Assembly (NCBI RefSeq): GCF_030344915.1
Contig: NZ_CP128233.1
Coordinates: 1,054,001-1,118,000 of the forward strand
Reading direction: 5' to 3'
Origin: Neopusillimonas aromaticivorans
GTDB taxonomy: Bacteria > Pseudomonadota > Gammaproteobacteria > Burkholderiales > Burkholderiaceae_B
DNA: 64,000 bases
Position 1 is the stretch's first letter. The number at the start of each line of letters is the position of its first letter. The notes under the pieces were generated by a model, which was given only the letters and a program-made list of their open reading frames with translations, searched no databases and was not told where the DNA came from. Positions 52,157-62,117 of the stretch are shown here, piece by piece. The translations under genes and the position numbers were made by a program.

Positions 52157-52956
52157 TCAGGACGGTTCGAAGAACAACCGCTTTGCCGTTCCCCCGAAGA
52201 CGAGTTCGAGATCGGCGGCGTCCAGCGTGTCAGACAACACGTCGGCCACCCATTTTCGCGCAAAACCATAGCCTTCCCGAGAACTGACCACCGGGAAGTC
52301 ACTGCCCCACATCAGACGCGATGCCCCAAACTGAGCCAAGGCGTCAACCAGCAGGGGACCTGACGCGCTGACCCGACTTGCCCAACCGGCATATCAAGCG
52401 CCTTGCGAGGCATGATTTCACCCAGCCCAGGTACTTTCATAAACACATTCGGGTAACGGGCCAGACCAAAAACAAGGCGGCGCTGCGCCAGTTCTTCATC
52501 GCTTAGGGGCGCACTGCTGGTACCACCCAGATGCTCAAGCACGATCTTTACCGTCGGCACTGCATTAAGAACCAAAGCGAACTCGGGCGACAAAAATGTC
52601 TTTTCGTTCCCCACGCAACTGACCACCAGACCGAGCTCCGCGGCCTGCTTCCAGATCGCCAGCGGGTCTGCATCCGGGCTTTGGTCAGTGGGGCGTAAAC
52701 GAATGCCGCGCACCCCTTGAACCGCCAGCGATTCAAGCAAGTCGTGCACGCCATCGGCACGACAATCGACCAATGCCACACTGGCAAACTGGCCCGGATA
52801 ATGCCTGGCACAGTCGATCAGGTACTGGTTATCGTAGTGGCCCAGCAACTGAACAAGCACGGCCGAATTCACCCCGGTGTGCTCCATTTGGGCCAGCAGC
52901 GACTCAATCGGCTCATACCAGCGATTTGAAACGTGAGCGTGACTATCGATAATCAT
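52157..52956 (-). CDS. COG3618-type amidohydrolase, second LigI-like protein
   Basis: About 266 residues after one base is added near 52372-52374. It starts IIDSHAHVSN and ends LMWGSDFPVVSSREGYGFARKW and carries GIRLRP and IVLEHLGG, all typical of the amidohydrolase-2/COG3618 lactonase group. It is clearly related to the 38245 protein but far diverged. A pyrone-dicarboxylate lactonase role is possible in either. The ATG at 52956 is chosen over a TTG further upstream. Confidence 0.75.
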
Positions 52957-53013
52957 GAGCAAAATTCCGTACAGCGATGGCCCGCCACAAGGCAGCGGGC
53001 CATCCAGCCACAA

Positions 53014-54271
53014 TCAACCCTTGGCAGTCAGAGCCACTTCAGCCAGCAGAGGCACCTCGGCTTTCCAGTTCGACTCGTTGGAGAACCGGACGGTCGATGC
53101 ACGGATTTTGGACCAGGGAATATCATTGCCCAGAACCGCAGGAATCACACCTTTGGTTGAGTAATCACGCGCGGCACGAATCATTTGACGGCGCCAGGCC
53201 ACAACAGCCACATCGGAACCGCCCAGATGCTCTTTCGTGCGATCCAGGATGGGGCCCTGGGTTTCGCTGACCGCGTGGTCTTGCACCAGAATGCCTTCAA
53301 TGCCCGACATATTGGTGGTTTTCATCATTTCACGATCTTGCTGATACCAGTTGCTCAGATTGCGCAGCTTGCGGTAGTTTTCATCGATATAGTGCCCGCC
53401 TTCCTTGATGCGGAACTCGATGTCGACCGGTTGGGTTTCATCGAAGAACCACTGGATGTGCCAGCACGATGTGTTGTCTCGCGGAACAAACGCATTGGCC
53501 ATACGACGGAACTTGCGCACACCGGCACCGTCGGGCGGAATCAAAGTGAAGAAAGGCAGAATCACCTCGGTAACCCGGGCATGCAGCAAGCCTTCATCTT
53601 TCAGATTGCGTACCGCGCCATAACGCAGACCGTACTTGGTGTATTCCACTTCAAGTTTGGGCGAAAGGTCTTTTTCGTGTTCGTACTTGGCAGGTTGACC
53701 CCAGGGCTTTCGCGGTGCAGTACGCCGGCATGTGCCGAGTCGATCGTACCTTCAACCGCCTGGGCGTAATTGCACTCTTCAAGCATCTTGAAAGCGGCAA
53801 CATGGCCTTTGGGGAAACCCAGCATTTCAAAGTCGGGAAAAACAGGCTCTTCACCGGCTGGACCCATGTAGGCCCAGATGACACCAGCCGCTTCACGGGC
53901 AGGATACGCCTTGGCACGGACTTTGCCGACCATGCTGAAGCCGGGGGCTCGGCAGGGGTGTCCACACACTCGCCATTCACATCAAATTTCCAGCCGTGAT
54001 ACAGACAGCGTACGCCATTTTCAGCGTTGACACCCAGGGCCAGGGACGCGCGGCGATGCGGACAGGCTTCCTCCATCACGCCGACAACACCGTCGGTATT
54101 ACGGAAAGCAATCAGATCTTCGCCCAGCAAACGGAAGCGACGTGGCGCGCCATCGGGCTCGGCAACCTCTTCGGACAGCAGGGCAGGAATCCAGAACCGT
54201 CGCATCAGGTCGCCCAATGGCGTACCGGCATCAGTCTGGGTCAAAATATCGTTGTCTTCTCTTGAAAGCAT
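53014..54271 (-). CDS. Rieske aromatic ring-hydroxylating oxygenase (phthalate 4,5-dioxygenase-like)
   Basis: About 419 residues after two repairs (G-run 53943-53947 and T-run 53671-53675). The Rieske centre is CPHRRASL and CLYHGWKFD (Cys-X-His and Cys-X2-His). The catalytic-iron region reads EGTIDSAHAGVLH, keeping the D-X2-H-X4-H pattern. The overall fit is to the phthalate 4,5-dioxygenase oxygenase group. A GGAGGAAAC site precedes the ATG. No reductase is adjacent, so the VanB-type protein encoded at 40688 is the likely electron donor. It probably inserts one or two oxygens into an aromatic acid, giving a diol or catechol. Confidence 0.87.
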
Positions 54272-54308
54272 TGTTTCCTCCGTATAACTATCAAATATCT
54301 GTACTGCC

Positions 54309-54650
54309 TTAAGCGGCAGACACCCTGCTTGCCAATTGGCGCAGTGCAACCGCTGCCAATGCGTTATCAAGGTCAATACCCACGATGTCGTGAATACGCA
54401 TGACCTCATCTTTGATCTCAAGCCAGAAGGCCAGTTTTCCGGGCGCTGCCCGCGTGTGCTGAAGTTCCATCACATTGATTGAAACCGCACGCCAAAGCTC
54501 ATCCATTTCGGCCTCGCGGTAGACCAGCTGGATATCCTCGACAGACTGGTCAACACGATCGGCCAAAGCCAGCAACGTTTCGGGGCGGCAGTCAAAGACA
54601 TCGTGCAACAGGTCGGCACGAACATCAGACAGAGCAGCAAGACTTTCCAT
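54309..54650 (-). CDS. conserved-context hypothetical protein (113 residues)
   Basis: An intact, mainly helical, acidic 113-residue protein with a strong AAGGAG site 8 nt before its ATG. I recognise no family. It lies between the Rieske oxygenase gene and the flavin monooxygenase gene, all on one strand with short gaps, so it is almost certainly co-expressed. It might be an accessory or assembly protein or a small subunit; nothing in the sequence decides this. Confidence 0.65.
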   Translation of the reverse strand: MESLAALSDVRADLLHDVFDCRPETLLALADRVDQSVEDIQLVYREAEMDELWRAVSINVMELQHTRAAPGKLAFWLEIKDEVMRIHDIVGIDLDNALAAVALRQLASRVSAA

Positions 54651-54676
54651 ATACGTTCTCCTTCAGTTTCCAGGGC

Positions 54677-55899
54677 TCAGCGCCCTTTCACGCCGTACTG
54701 GTTGGCGGGTAAATCAAGCAGGGAACGACCGTACGACGTCATGGAGCTGTCCCAGGTAAAGGCAATATGCTGGGCTGCCGAATTGACATCGCGCCAGAAA
54801 CGCTGGATTTCGGAGTTGTTGTAAATGCCACTCCCCCACCCGCCTCAAACAGACGCGTCGCGGCATAGCGTGACGTCTGGGCGGCCCACGCCCAATTGGC
54901 ACTGATGCGCGCACATTTGACTGGTGTCATTGCGCTGGCGTCAGCGATGCTGTCGCAATAATCGGCGTCAGCGACAACCAGCGCCAGTGCCGCATCAATA
55001 TCCGTAGCCGCAGCCGCCAAACGCTCGAATGTTGCGGACTGCTCGGCCTGCTGCTGCGGATTGAAACTTTGCACCCGGCCTTTCAGTCCATCAATGAATG
55101 CCTGAAGAGCACCACGCGCCATTCCCATCGGCGCACCGATCAGAGAAAACGGCAAGATGGCCGTCCAGGGGATGGCGTAAACCTCTTTGCCCAAGGCCTT
55201 GGCCACTTTGGCACCGGCCTCATTCATTTTCGAAAACGGCACCGCCCAGCCGTTGGGCACCAGGGCATCGCGAATGTGAATCGTCCGGCTGCCTGTACCA
55301 CGCATACCGGCAGTGAACCAGTCATCCTGCACCTCGAGGTTTTTCTTGGAGACGATGGCAAAATGCGGCGCAACCGAACCATCAAGCATTTCGACCGTAG
55401 CACCCACAACCACCCAGTCGGCATGATCGATACCACTGCAGAATCGGCCGACACCCTCGGTGATACGAATACCGCCCGGCTCTTGAACGGCCTTGCCGCC
55501 CAAGCGAAATACCGTTGCGGTCAGGCGGGTACCGTCGCCATAAACTTCTTTCTGAACGTCTTTGGGGAAGTAGTTCAGCAACCAGCTATGTCCAGCCAGC
55601 ACACCAAACACCCAGCCGGTAGAGCCACAGTAACGAGCCAGCTCGGCCGTTACCTGCACCACCGCCGAAAAACCCATTTCAGCGCCACCGAACTCTTTGG
55701 GTGTGGTCAAGCTGAACAAGCCCGAATTTTTCATTTCCGCAACAATGTCCTTTGACACAATGCGATTGGCTTCGGTGTCATTGGCCATTGCGCGGATTTT
55801 CGGACCCATTTGACGGGCAACCGCCAGGGCGGCATCGATTGAGGCAATAACCGGCAACTTTGCCGTTTCATGAGCCTCTATAGCAGCAGCAACACTCAT
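54677..55899 (-). CDS. acyl-CoA-dehydrogenase-fold flavin monooxygenase (HsaA/HpaB-type group D)
   Basis: About 407 residues after one base is added to the C-run 54834-54838. Features: LFSLTTPKEFGGAEM, a helical N-domain, GMRGTGSRT, and RLFEAGGGSGIYNNSEIQRFWRD at the end, as in two-component flavin monooxygenases and dehydrogenase-like hydroxylases. They need reduced flavin from a partner; the reductase gene at 45920 fits. The final tail reads DLPANQYGVKGR. It likely hydroxylates a phenol or ring position after the Rieske step. Confidence 0.83.
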
Positions 55900-55925
55900 T
55901 ATTTACTCCGGAATTATTCTGTGAA

Positions 55926-57091
55926 TCAGGCAACATGCTCGGGCTTCCAGGCCCGCATGGCGTCTTCAATCTGGGCCCGGCGCTCATCGCTCAGGAACCA
56001 GCGGTAATGACCCGCCTTGGAAATGGGTGGCGCATTCAACTCAATCGCTTCCCAGCTTTGGGCACGGTCATAAGAGACATAGACCTCACCGGTTGCGGTA
56101 CCGGCGGTCAGCATGATGTCGTCACCGGTATGGTGCAGCCCCATTGCCTCGATGTTGCCAATCACATTGACCGGCAAACCCGCCCGACGCTCTTGCCAGG
56201 TAGAGCCGAAATCGGTACTGACCATGACAGTGGCATCGGACGTGTTGGAAGTACGCCAGTCGCGGGGGCATTGCCGGGACCACCGATAATGACCGTGTTC
56301 TCGTCGCACGGGTCGAGGAACATGGCGTCGGGATAGCCGATACGCGACTGGCGTGTCAGCACGTGATCCCAGGTAATGCCGCCATCGTGGCTGCGGAACA
56401 TGCCCTCGCCGCCACACAGCAGCAGGTGGTTCGGGTTGGACGGCTTGATCACAACGCGGTGATTGTCGCGACGGAATTTTTCCTCGACTTTGGCCGCATC
56501 TTCGTAATCGGTCAGCTCGACCCAGCTGTAGCCATCGTCTTCCGACTTGAGCAAGGCGCCCTGCTCAATGCAGACATACAGCGTTTTGGGATGATCAGGG
56601 TGGAAGGCAATGTGCTTGACGTGCGCGATATGTGGTGGCGGCGGAAACGTCCAGAGCTCGTTGCCCGGCACATCGGCCACTGCGGGAAGTTTTTCCCAGG
56701 TATCGCCATAGTCATAGCTGCGATACAGCCCGACGGGTTCGGTACCGCAATAAATGGCGACACCTTCAGGGCGGGACTGCGCAATCAGCATGTAGACATG
56801 CGGCGTATCCATTCCGCCTTTGACCTCGGCCCAGGTATCACCGTTGTCATCGCTGGCCCACAGGCCCTTGCCGCCATGCGTGCCGGCAAACAGACGGTCC
56901 CGGCCTGGAATATGCAGCAGGGAACTGATCTGGAACTCGACCAGTGAACGACCGGTCAGCGTCCAGGCCGCATCTGGGCCGGGGCGTTCGAAACGCAATA
57001 CCCCTTGGATGGTCGCCACAAATAACGTCGTCGCTGGCGCCTGGCCTGCGGTTACGGTGCCGCCATTGGGGGATAAGACTGCAATGCTCAT
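55926..57091 (-). CDS. BNR/sialidase-like beta-propeller protein
   Basis: About 388 residues after one base is added to the G-run 56264-56268. Repeated Asp-box motifs appear (SDDNGDTWAEV, SYDYGDTWEKL, SEDDGYSWVEL, SHDGGITWDHV, STDFGSTWQER, SYDRAQSWEAI), about six in all, so it should fold as a six-bladed propeller. No signal peptide is evident, so it is probably cytosolic. There is no clear catalytic sialidase triad. It may be a Ycf48-like assembly factor or a lactonase-like enzyme. The ATG follows GGAGC. It heads the minus-strand operon facing the GntR gene. Confidence 0.75.
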
Positions 57092-57209
57092 TTTTTGCTC
57101 CGTATGTCTTGGTGCCCCGGCCTGGACAGGCAATGAGTGCCCGGCCGGTGTTTTTATCTGGCTCGTGCGGACCTGACACAGCGCCGCTGGAATTGAAATG
57201 ATTATTCCA

Positions 57210-57261
57210 AATTGCCTTACAAACTCAAATAGGTGTTTCTACTAACAAAATTGCCTATCAA
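57210..57261 (+). promoter_or_regulatory. two tandem operator candidates, AATTGCCTWWCAA
   Basis: AATTGCCTTACAA (57210-57222) and AATTGCCTATCAA (57249-57261) match at 11 of 13 positions and are 39 bp apart. They lie in the 310-bp divergent gap (57092-57401) between the BNR-protein and GntR genes. A third close match lies at 60957-60969. The gap is otherwise AT-rich with no gene seen. Autoregulation by the adjacent GntR protein is the simplest reading. Confidence 0.5.
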
Positions 57262-57401
57262 TCTTGCATTCAAGTGAAGATTACACAATATTCCCAAGCT
57301 TGTAAAATCAAACTTCGTAAAAACCGGATTTATTCAGGTCATCGGGGCCAGCACGCCCCGGAAAAGCTCACTCAACCCATTCACTTGCAGACAGGTCAAC
57401 C

Positions 57402-58070
57402 TTGAACACCCTTGCAGACTCCACCCTGGACGTACCGGCGCGCATCGCGAAAGAGATCCAGTTCCTTGTTAACCGTGGCACGCTGTCGCCTGGTGTTCAC
57501 CTGGGTCAGGCCGAACTGGCGGAACGGTTTTCAACCAGTCGCGTCCCGGTACGCGAGGCCCTGAAGTTGCTGGCAACAACAGGCATCGTCACGCACGACC
57601 CGAAACGTGGATTTTTTGTGTCGCCTCTGTCCAGCGCGGAAGCCCGGCAACTGTACCGGCTGCGTCATTTGCTTGAGGTCGAGCTGCTGCAAACGGTTGA
57701 ATGGCCTGACGGCACCTGGCTGGATACCATGCGCGCCAAAGTTGACGAGCTGGAACAGTTGGTCAAAACAGATCCCCAGCTCTGGTTGATACGGCAGCGC
57801 GAATTTCATCTGGAAATTTTCAGGCTCTCGCCACACGACCTGATCCGCCGTGAGGTGGTTCGCCTGTGGGCACTGACCGACCGTTACCGGTCATTGCTGA
57901 TGTCGGCCACCTCAAGCCCGAAACCTACGGGTTTTGATGGTCACGAAGAACGTCAGCTGATTGAGGCTCTTGCGGCACACGATCGCGAGACCCTGATCAG
58001 CCTGTACCACAATGAACGCTCGGCGGTAGAAGCCTTGCTGCTTGGGGTACTGGCTGAACGAGGGCTTTGA
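57402..58070 (+). CDS. GntR-family regulator (FadR/FCD subfamily), copy 2
   Basis: An intact 222-residue regulator with winged HTH (FSTSRVPVREALKLLATTGI) and FCD domain (LYRLRHLLEVELL, IRQREFHLEIF, TDRYRSLL). It aligns over its length with copy 1 at 46579. The only reasonable start is a TTG, weakly preceded by CAGG; no in-frame ATG is close enough. It is divergent from the BNR-protein gene and convergent, with 9 bp between, with the FAD dehydrogenase gene. Confidence 0.85.
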   Translation: MNTLADSTLDVPARIAKEIQFLVNRGTLSPGVHLGQAELAERFSTSRVPVREALKLLATTGIVTHDPKRGFFVSPLSSAEARQLYRLRHLLEVELLQTVEWPDGTWLDTMRAKVDELEQLVKTDPQLWLIRQREFHLEIFRLSPHDLIRREVVRLWALTDRYRSLLMSATSSPKPTGFDGHEERQLIEALAAHDRETLISLYHNERSAVEALLLGVLAERGL

Positions 58071-58079
58071 TTTGGCGCC

Positions 58080-59657
58080 TCAGGCCACAGACATCGGCTC
58101 CGCCAGGGCCGACTCGGCAGCAACCATCCCCGACACAATAAATTCGGAAATGTCACCCATCGAGTTGTAGTACGGCCCCCATAACGACCCGCACTCGCCA
58201 ATGGCATACAGGCGCGGAATGGGCTTGCCGTCAAGGTCAAGCACGCGCTGGCTGCTGTCGTGCTGCGGCCCGCCATGGGTATTCAGGAAGACCGGAAACA
58301 TGGGGCCAACCGCATAATACGGGCCTTTATCAAGCGGTACGGTAAATTCCTGGCGCCCGAATTCGATGCCATCGCCTTGCGCACACGCGGCGTTGTATGC
58401 CTGGACAGTCTCTTTCAGACCCTCGGCATCCATTGAACCGGCTTCGCACACGCCGGGAATACGCGGATACGTACATTTGGCTGCCAGTTCCTCGAGCGTG
58501 TCTGCCTGGATGATCCAGCCTTTTGCAAGCTCGGCCTGATTGTCTTCGCTCCAGCGTGGCGTACGCGAATTGAGTGTCGACATGACGGCACCGGCAGCTT
58601 TCGCCTTATCGTCAAATATCAGGAAGCTGGGAACGTTCAGGTACTCAGGTACTTCAGTGTCCATGGCCAGCCAGACCGGACGATTCATCAAACCGTGCTG
58701 TACCAGTGAGGTGTCGATGGTTTCGTTGTAAAAACGACGCCCCTTGCGATTCACAATGATGACGCTACCGGCATCCTTGAACACGCCATGCTTGTATCCA
58801 AAACCGGCAACCTTGTTGAAGTCGTACGTGTTGTACACATAGCCTTCTTCAACCTTGATACCCCAGTTCAAAGGGCCAGCCACTGCATTCATGTGCCACA
58901 ATTTGGCCCCGGCACGTTGCGCCATCCGGATACCATCACCGGTCAGGTTCGGGCTACCGGCAAAATACACCGGGCACTGTGCAACGTGCTGCTGCAAAAG
59001 TTCTTCATCACATTCAAAACCACCACAGGCCAGAATTGTGGCTTTACGACCCTTGATGTACAGGTCATTACCGTGCTCGTCCTGAGCGATGACTCCCAAA
59101 ACCTCCCCGCTGAACGGATCTTGCACGAGGCTGACTGCCGGGGTTTTATACATCACACGAGCGCCACGCTCGAGTGCCTTGGCCGCAATGGCGTTATACA
59201 ACCCCGCACCCCCGGGCGCAGCAACGACGCTCATGCCTGCAACCCCTTCGTTGCCCGGCGCACGCACAAATTCGGGGAAAAAGCCGCCGATCCGGAATGG
59301 ATTTGCGTTGTCCTTGACCGGCAGATCAAGCTGGTGCTGAAACGCCGGGATGTCTTTCATGCGTCGCACGAACATTTCAAGCACGTCGCGTCCGGTCTGC
59401 CCGGCACACAACCAGTCAAGGTATTCGATGGCCTGCTCGTCATCGGTCGGGGTCATGATAAGGCCACCCGCCACGCACACCGAGTTGCCACCGCCCTGCT
59501 CGCCCTTTTCAAGAATAAGCACATCGACACCGGCACCGGCCGCCGTCATGGCAAACACTGCCGCCGCACCACCAAAACCCACTACTACAAAATCAGCCTC
59601 GTGGTCCCAGCGCTCAGGCGCCCCCTTGCCACGTGCACTGCCAGAAAAATCAGTCAT
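58080..59657 (-). CDS. FAD-binding dehydrogenase (fumarate reductase / ketosteroid-dehydrogenase-like)
   Basis: An intact 525-residue flavoprotein. The N-terminal dinucleotide fold is FVVVGFGGAAAVFAMTAAGAG with LILEKGEQGGGN. A middle capping domain follows, then GGFECDEE and the C-terminal FAD-contact YAIGECGSLWGPYYNSMG. This matches the fumarate reductase/succinate dehydrogenase flavoprotein C group that includes 3-ketosteroid and tricarballylate dehydrogenases. It is predicted soluble. It may introduce a double bond in a ring or side-chain intermediate. It sits between a GntR gene and a VanA-type oxygenase gene. Confidence 0.85.
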   Translation of the reverse strand: MTDFSGSARGKGAPERWDHEADFVVVGFGGAAAVFAMTAAGAGVDVLILEKGEQGGGNSVCVAGGLIMTPTDDEQAIEYLDWLCAGQTGRDVLEMFVRRMKDIPAFQHQLDLPVKDNANPFRIGGFFPEFVRAPGNEGVAGMSVVAAPGGAGLYNAIAAKALERGARVMYKTPAVSLVQDPFSGEVLGVIAQDEHGNDLYIKGRKATILACGGFECDEELLQQHVAQCPVYFAGSPNLTGDGIRMAQRAGAKLWHMNAVAGPLNWGIKVEEGYVYNTYDFNKVAGFGYKHGVFKDAGSVIIVNRKGRRFYNETIDTSLVQHGLMNRPVWLAMDTEVPEYLNVPSFLIFDDKAKAAGAVMSTLNSRTPRWSEDNQAELAKGWIIQADTLEELAAKCTYPRIPGVCEAGSMDAEGLKETVQAYNAACAQGDGIEFGRQEFTVPLDKGPYYAVGPMFPVFLNTHGGPQHDSSQRVLDLDGKPIPRLYAIGECGSLWGPYYNSMGDISEFIVSGMVAAESALAEPMSVA

Positions 59658-59762
59658 AACGTATTCCGTAATTGCTAACGCCTGCCGACTCCCGGTACGT
59701 TACCGGCCAGACACCGGGTGATGCCTGGCCAGAACCGGTCGGACTCGTTGTTCGTGTAAAGA

Positions 59763-60803
59763 TTAAAGCTCTGCGTACTCGACACGAATACGGTCACGAA
59801 TCTTGTTGTAATGGACCACCGGCTGATCCATGGCCAGCATGATCATTTTGCTGTCAGGCGACTGGTCGATCATTTCCTGCTGGGCTTCAATAATGGCTTT
59901 GTCTTCCAGAAACGCTTTTGCGGCAATCGAAAACGCGTGCTCTTTCAGTTCAGCCGACTTGGCCCAGGGGCCAAAGTTGAAGAAGAATTTGGAGCTGTGC
60001 TCATCGATCGGCGTGATCATTTGATTGGTGGTACGCATGAAGAAAGGCTCTTCGAGCTGGCCACCATTGTCTTTGGCACGCTCAAGCACCCCGGGCGTGT
60101 AGGTCGTGATCGTGAGGGTAAAGACACCTGGCGTGACAAAATCACTGACAACATGCTCATCGGTGGCGACATCACCCAGATAGATATGCGAGGTGCGACC
60201 CAGCTGCCAGCGTTCGGCGCGCACGCCATGCGACAGTTCGACCAGCTCGCGTTTGGCCTCGCCGGCCAGCATCAGCTTGATGGATTCGGGGTCAGCACCG
60301 GCAAAGGTACCGGCATGCACGAACGGCGCGTGCGAAAGGTCAAGCAGGTTGTCGCAGATCAGTTCAGCATTTGCGGCAATATCAAGGGTGGAACAGCCCA
60401 GTGCCCAGAACGGGTCGTCGGAACCGTGGATTTTGGGGATCAGGGACTCATCGGCGTTCTTGGGGTCACCCATCCAGACCCAGACGCAGGCATGGCGCTC
60501 TTGAACCGGGTAGCTTTTGACGCGAACAGCCGGCGAAATACGGTCTTGTCCGGGAATTTCGGTGCAGCTGCCATCAGGCGCAAATTTGATGCCGTGGTAC
60601 ATGCAACGGATATCGTCGCCCTCGACAACCCCTACGGAAAGTGGGGCCAGACGGTGACAGCAGCGGTCTTCAAGGGCAGCAATGCCGCCATCGGCTGTGC
60701 GATACACCACGATAGGCTCTTTGAGCATTTTGACTGCAACCGGCTTGTCTGCCGTGAAATCAGTCGACCAGCCGGCCATATACCACGCGTTGCGCAAAAA
60801 CAT
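59763..60803 (-). CDS. Rieske oxygenase of the vanillate O-demethylase (VanA) type
   Basis: An intact 346-residue protein. It starts MFLRNAWYMAGW as VanA-type enzymes do, with the Rieske centre CCHRLAPLSVG and CMYHGIKF, and the iron region NLLDLSHAPFVH. The ATG at 60803 follows GGAGGAG with 6 nt spacing, preferred over an upstream TTG. VanA-type oxygenases hydroxylate or demethylate aromatic acids using a VanB-type reductase; the reductase gene at 40688 is a candidate. It is divergent from the Tat-exported Bug gene. Confidence 0.87.
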   Translation of the reverse strand: MFLRNAWYMAGWSTDFTADKPVAVKMLKEPIVVYRTADGGIAALEDRCCHRLAPLSVGVVEGDDIRCMYHGIKFAPDGSCTEIPGQDRISPAVRVKSYPVQERHACVWVWMGDPKNADESLIPKIHGSDDPFWALGCSTLDIAANAELICDNLLDLSHAPFVHAGTFAGADPESIKLMLAGEAKRELVELSHGVRAERWQLGRTSHIYLGDVATDEHVVSDFVTPGVFTLTITTYTPGVLERAKDNGGQLEEPFFMRTTNQMITPIDEHSSKFFFNFGPWAKSAELKEHAFSIAAKAFLEDKAIIEAQQEMIDQSPDSKMIMLAMDQPVVHYNKIRDRIRVEYAEL

Positions 60804-60956
60804 TCGTTTCTCCTCCAATTACATGCAGGCCTTGGGACCTGAACAGAATTTGTTTGTTAACCCTAAAAGGCAGTCAGGCCAGTACTGTGCCACACCCGAC
60901 CACAACGACGCATCCGTGTTTACACTAACTAGCATGTATTACAACTTTGGATTTAA

Positions 60957-60969
60957 TATCGCCTAACAA
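60957..60969 (+). promoter_or_regulatory. third operator candidate of the AATTGCCTWWCAA type
   Basis: TATCGCCTAACAA at 60957-60969 matches the consensus from 57210-57261 at 11 of 13 positions. It is in the 242-bp divergent gap between the VanA-type and Bug-type genes, the only other divergent promoter in this part of the island. Confidence 0.45.
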
Positions 60970-61045
60970 TTTTAAGACAAAACCCTGGCGCTGACGAGCA
61001 TGAATTTTATTTATTGCCCGAAAGCGCCTGGCACAGGAGACATTC

Positions 61046-62037
61046 ATGAGGTCCAAACCATGGACGGGTTCAGCCCTGGCACCCGACGCCACCGCCCCGT
61101 CGCGACGCAGGTTTCTTTTGCGCGCGGCAACGTTGGCCGTTGCCGGCGTTGGCGCGGCTCACTTGAGCGGCTTTGCCCGTACACACGACAGCATGCCGGT
61201 TTCGGCACTGACCATAAACAGTGTATTTCCGGCACCCAGCGGTCCGGGCAGGTTTGTGGCTGCCCTGGGGCAACAACTGGTCGAGACATCACCGGCAACA
61301 CAATTCAGCATCAGGCAGATTCGTCCGGCTGACATCATTGACCTGGCCGGTACGCAAGATCAGCTTTTGTATTGAGCAACAACGATGTGGTCACCCCGGG
61401 ATTCGGCCAGAAGTCGCCAGGCACTGAAGCCGCGTTGCGGCTGCGCCCGGTTGCACCGCTGCTGGTCAACCCGTTTTTCATTGTCGTTGGCCGGCAAAGC
61501 CGCTGGCAATCGCTTGAACAAATGGTAGCGCACGCACACGCCAACCCGGGCGCTGTTCGCTATGGGTCATGGGGACCCAAAAGCCTGGGGCGGATTTATG
61601 GCGCAAAACTGGCCAAAGCTACGGGTAGCCAGATGATGCATATTGCCTATCCGAACCTTGGCGCCCTTTATCAGGCTGTGGAAAAAGGCGAAGTGGACTG
61701 GGCTTTGGGCACCGGCATCGGGCCTGCCGCAGCAGCCTATAAAAACGGCGCAATTCGACCGATTGCCATTGCTGACAATACGCGTGACGCCACCCACGAT
61801 GTGCCTACCATTGAAGAAAGCCTTGGTTTGAAAGCGCTTCACTTTCGCGCCTGGCTGGGCCTGTTTGCCAATGCCAAGGCCAGCCCGTCACACCTGTCTG
61901 ATATTCAGGCCATGGTTGACCGCGCGGCATCGTCAACGCTGCGATCAACATATCCCAGCGTACCCACGGCAGCACAACTGACCCCCGATGTCTTGCAGGC
62001 ACTGGTGCGGCATGAACGTTTCATTCAGCACCTTTAA
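61046..62037 (+). CDS. Tat-exported Bug/TctC-family solute-binding protein
   Basis: About 330 residues after one base is added at 61372-61373. The N-terminus (about 18-42) has a twin-arginine signal: SRRRFLLRAATLAVAGVG. The mature part fits the tripartite tricarboxylate/Bug fold: VTPGFGQKSPG, NPFFIVVGRQSRWQSLEQMVAHAHANPG, YPNLGALYQAVEKGEVDWALG, PIAIADNTRD and LFANAKAS. No TctA/TctB genes lie nearby, as is usual for orphan Bug genes. A strong AGGAGACA site precedes the ATG. It would bind a small acid in the periplasm. Confidence 0.8.
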
Positions 62038-62072
62038 CCCTCGAATGAATTAACCCGTTGACCTATTAACCC
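62034..62072 (+). repeat. three TTAACCC repeats at 16-bp spacing
   Basis: TTAACCC occurs at 62034, 62050 and 62066, an exact 16-bp period, starting in the stop codon of the Bug-type gene. The function is unknown; it could be chance in a short AC-rich spacer. Confidence 0.35.
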
Positions 62073-62117
62073 TTACCCTTCAACAAAAACGAAACCACTA
62101 TCTCTCAAGGAGTTTTC

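Noticed and set aside
59811..60842. 343-codon + strand ORF opposite the VanA-type oxygenase gene
   Set aside because: Antisense shadow; the minus strand has an intact Rieske oxygenase with a good ribosome site.
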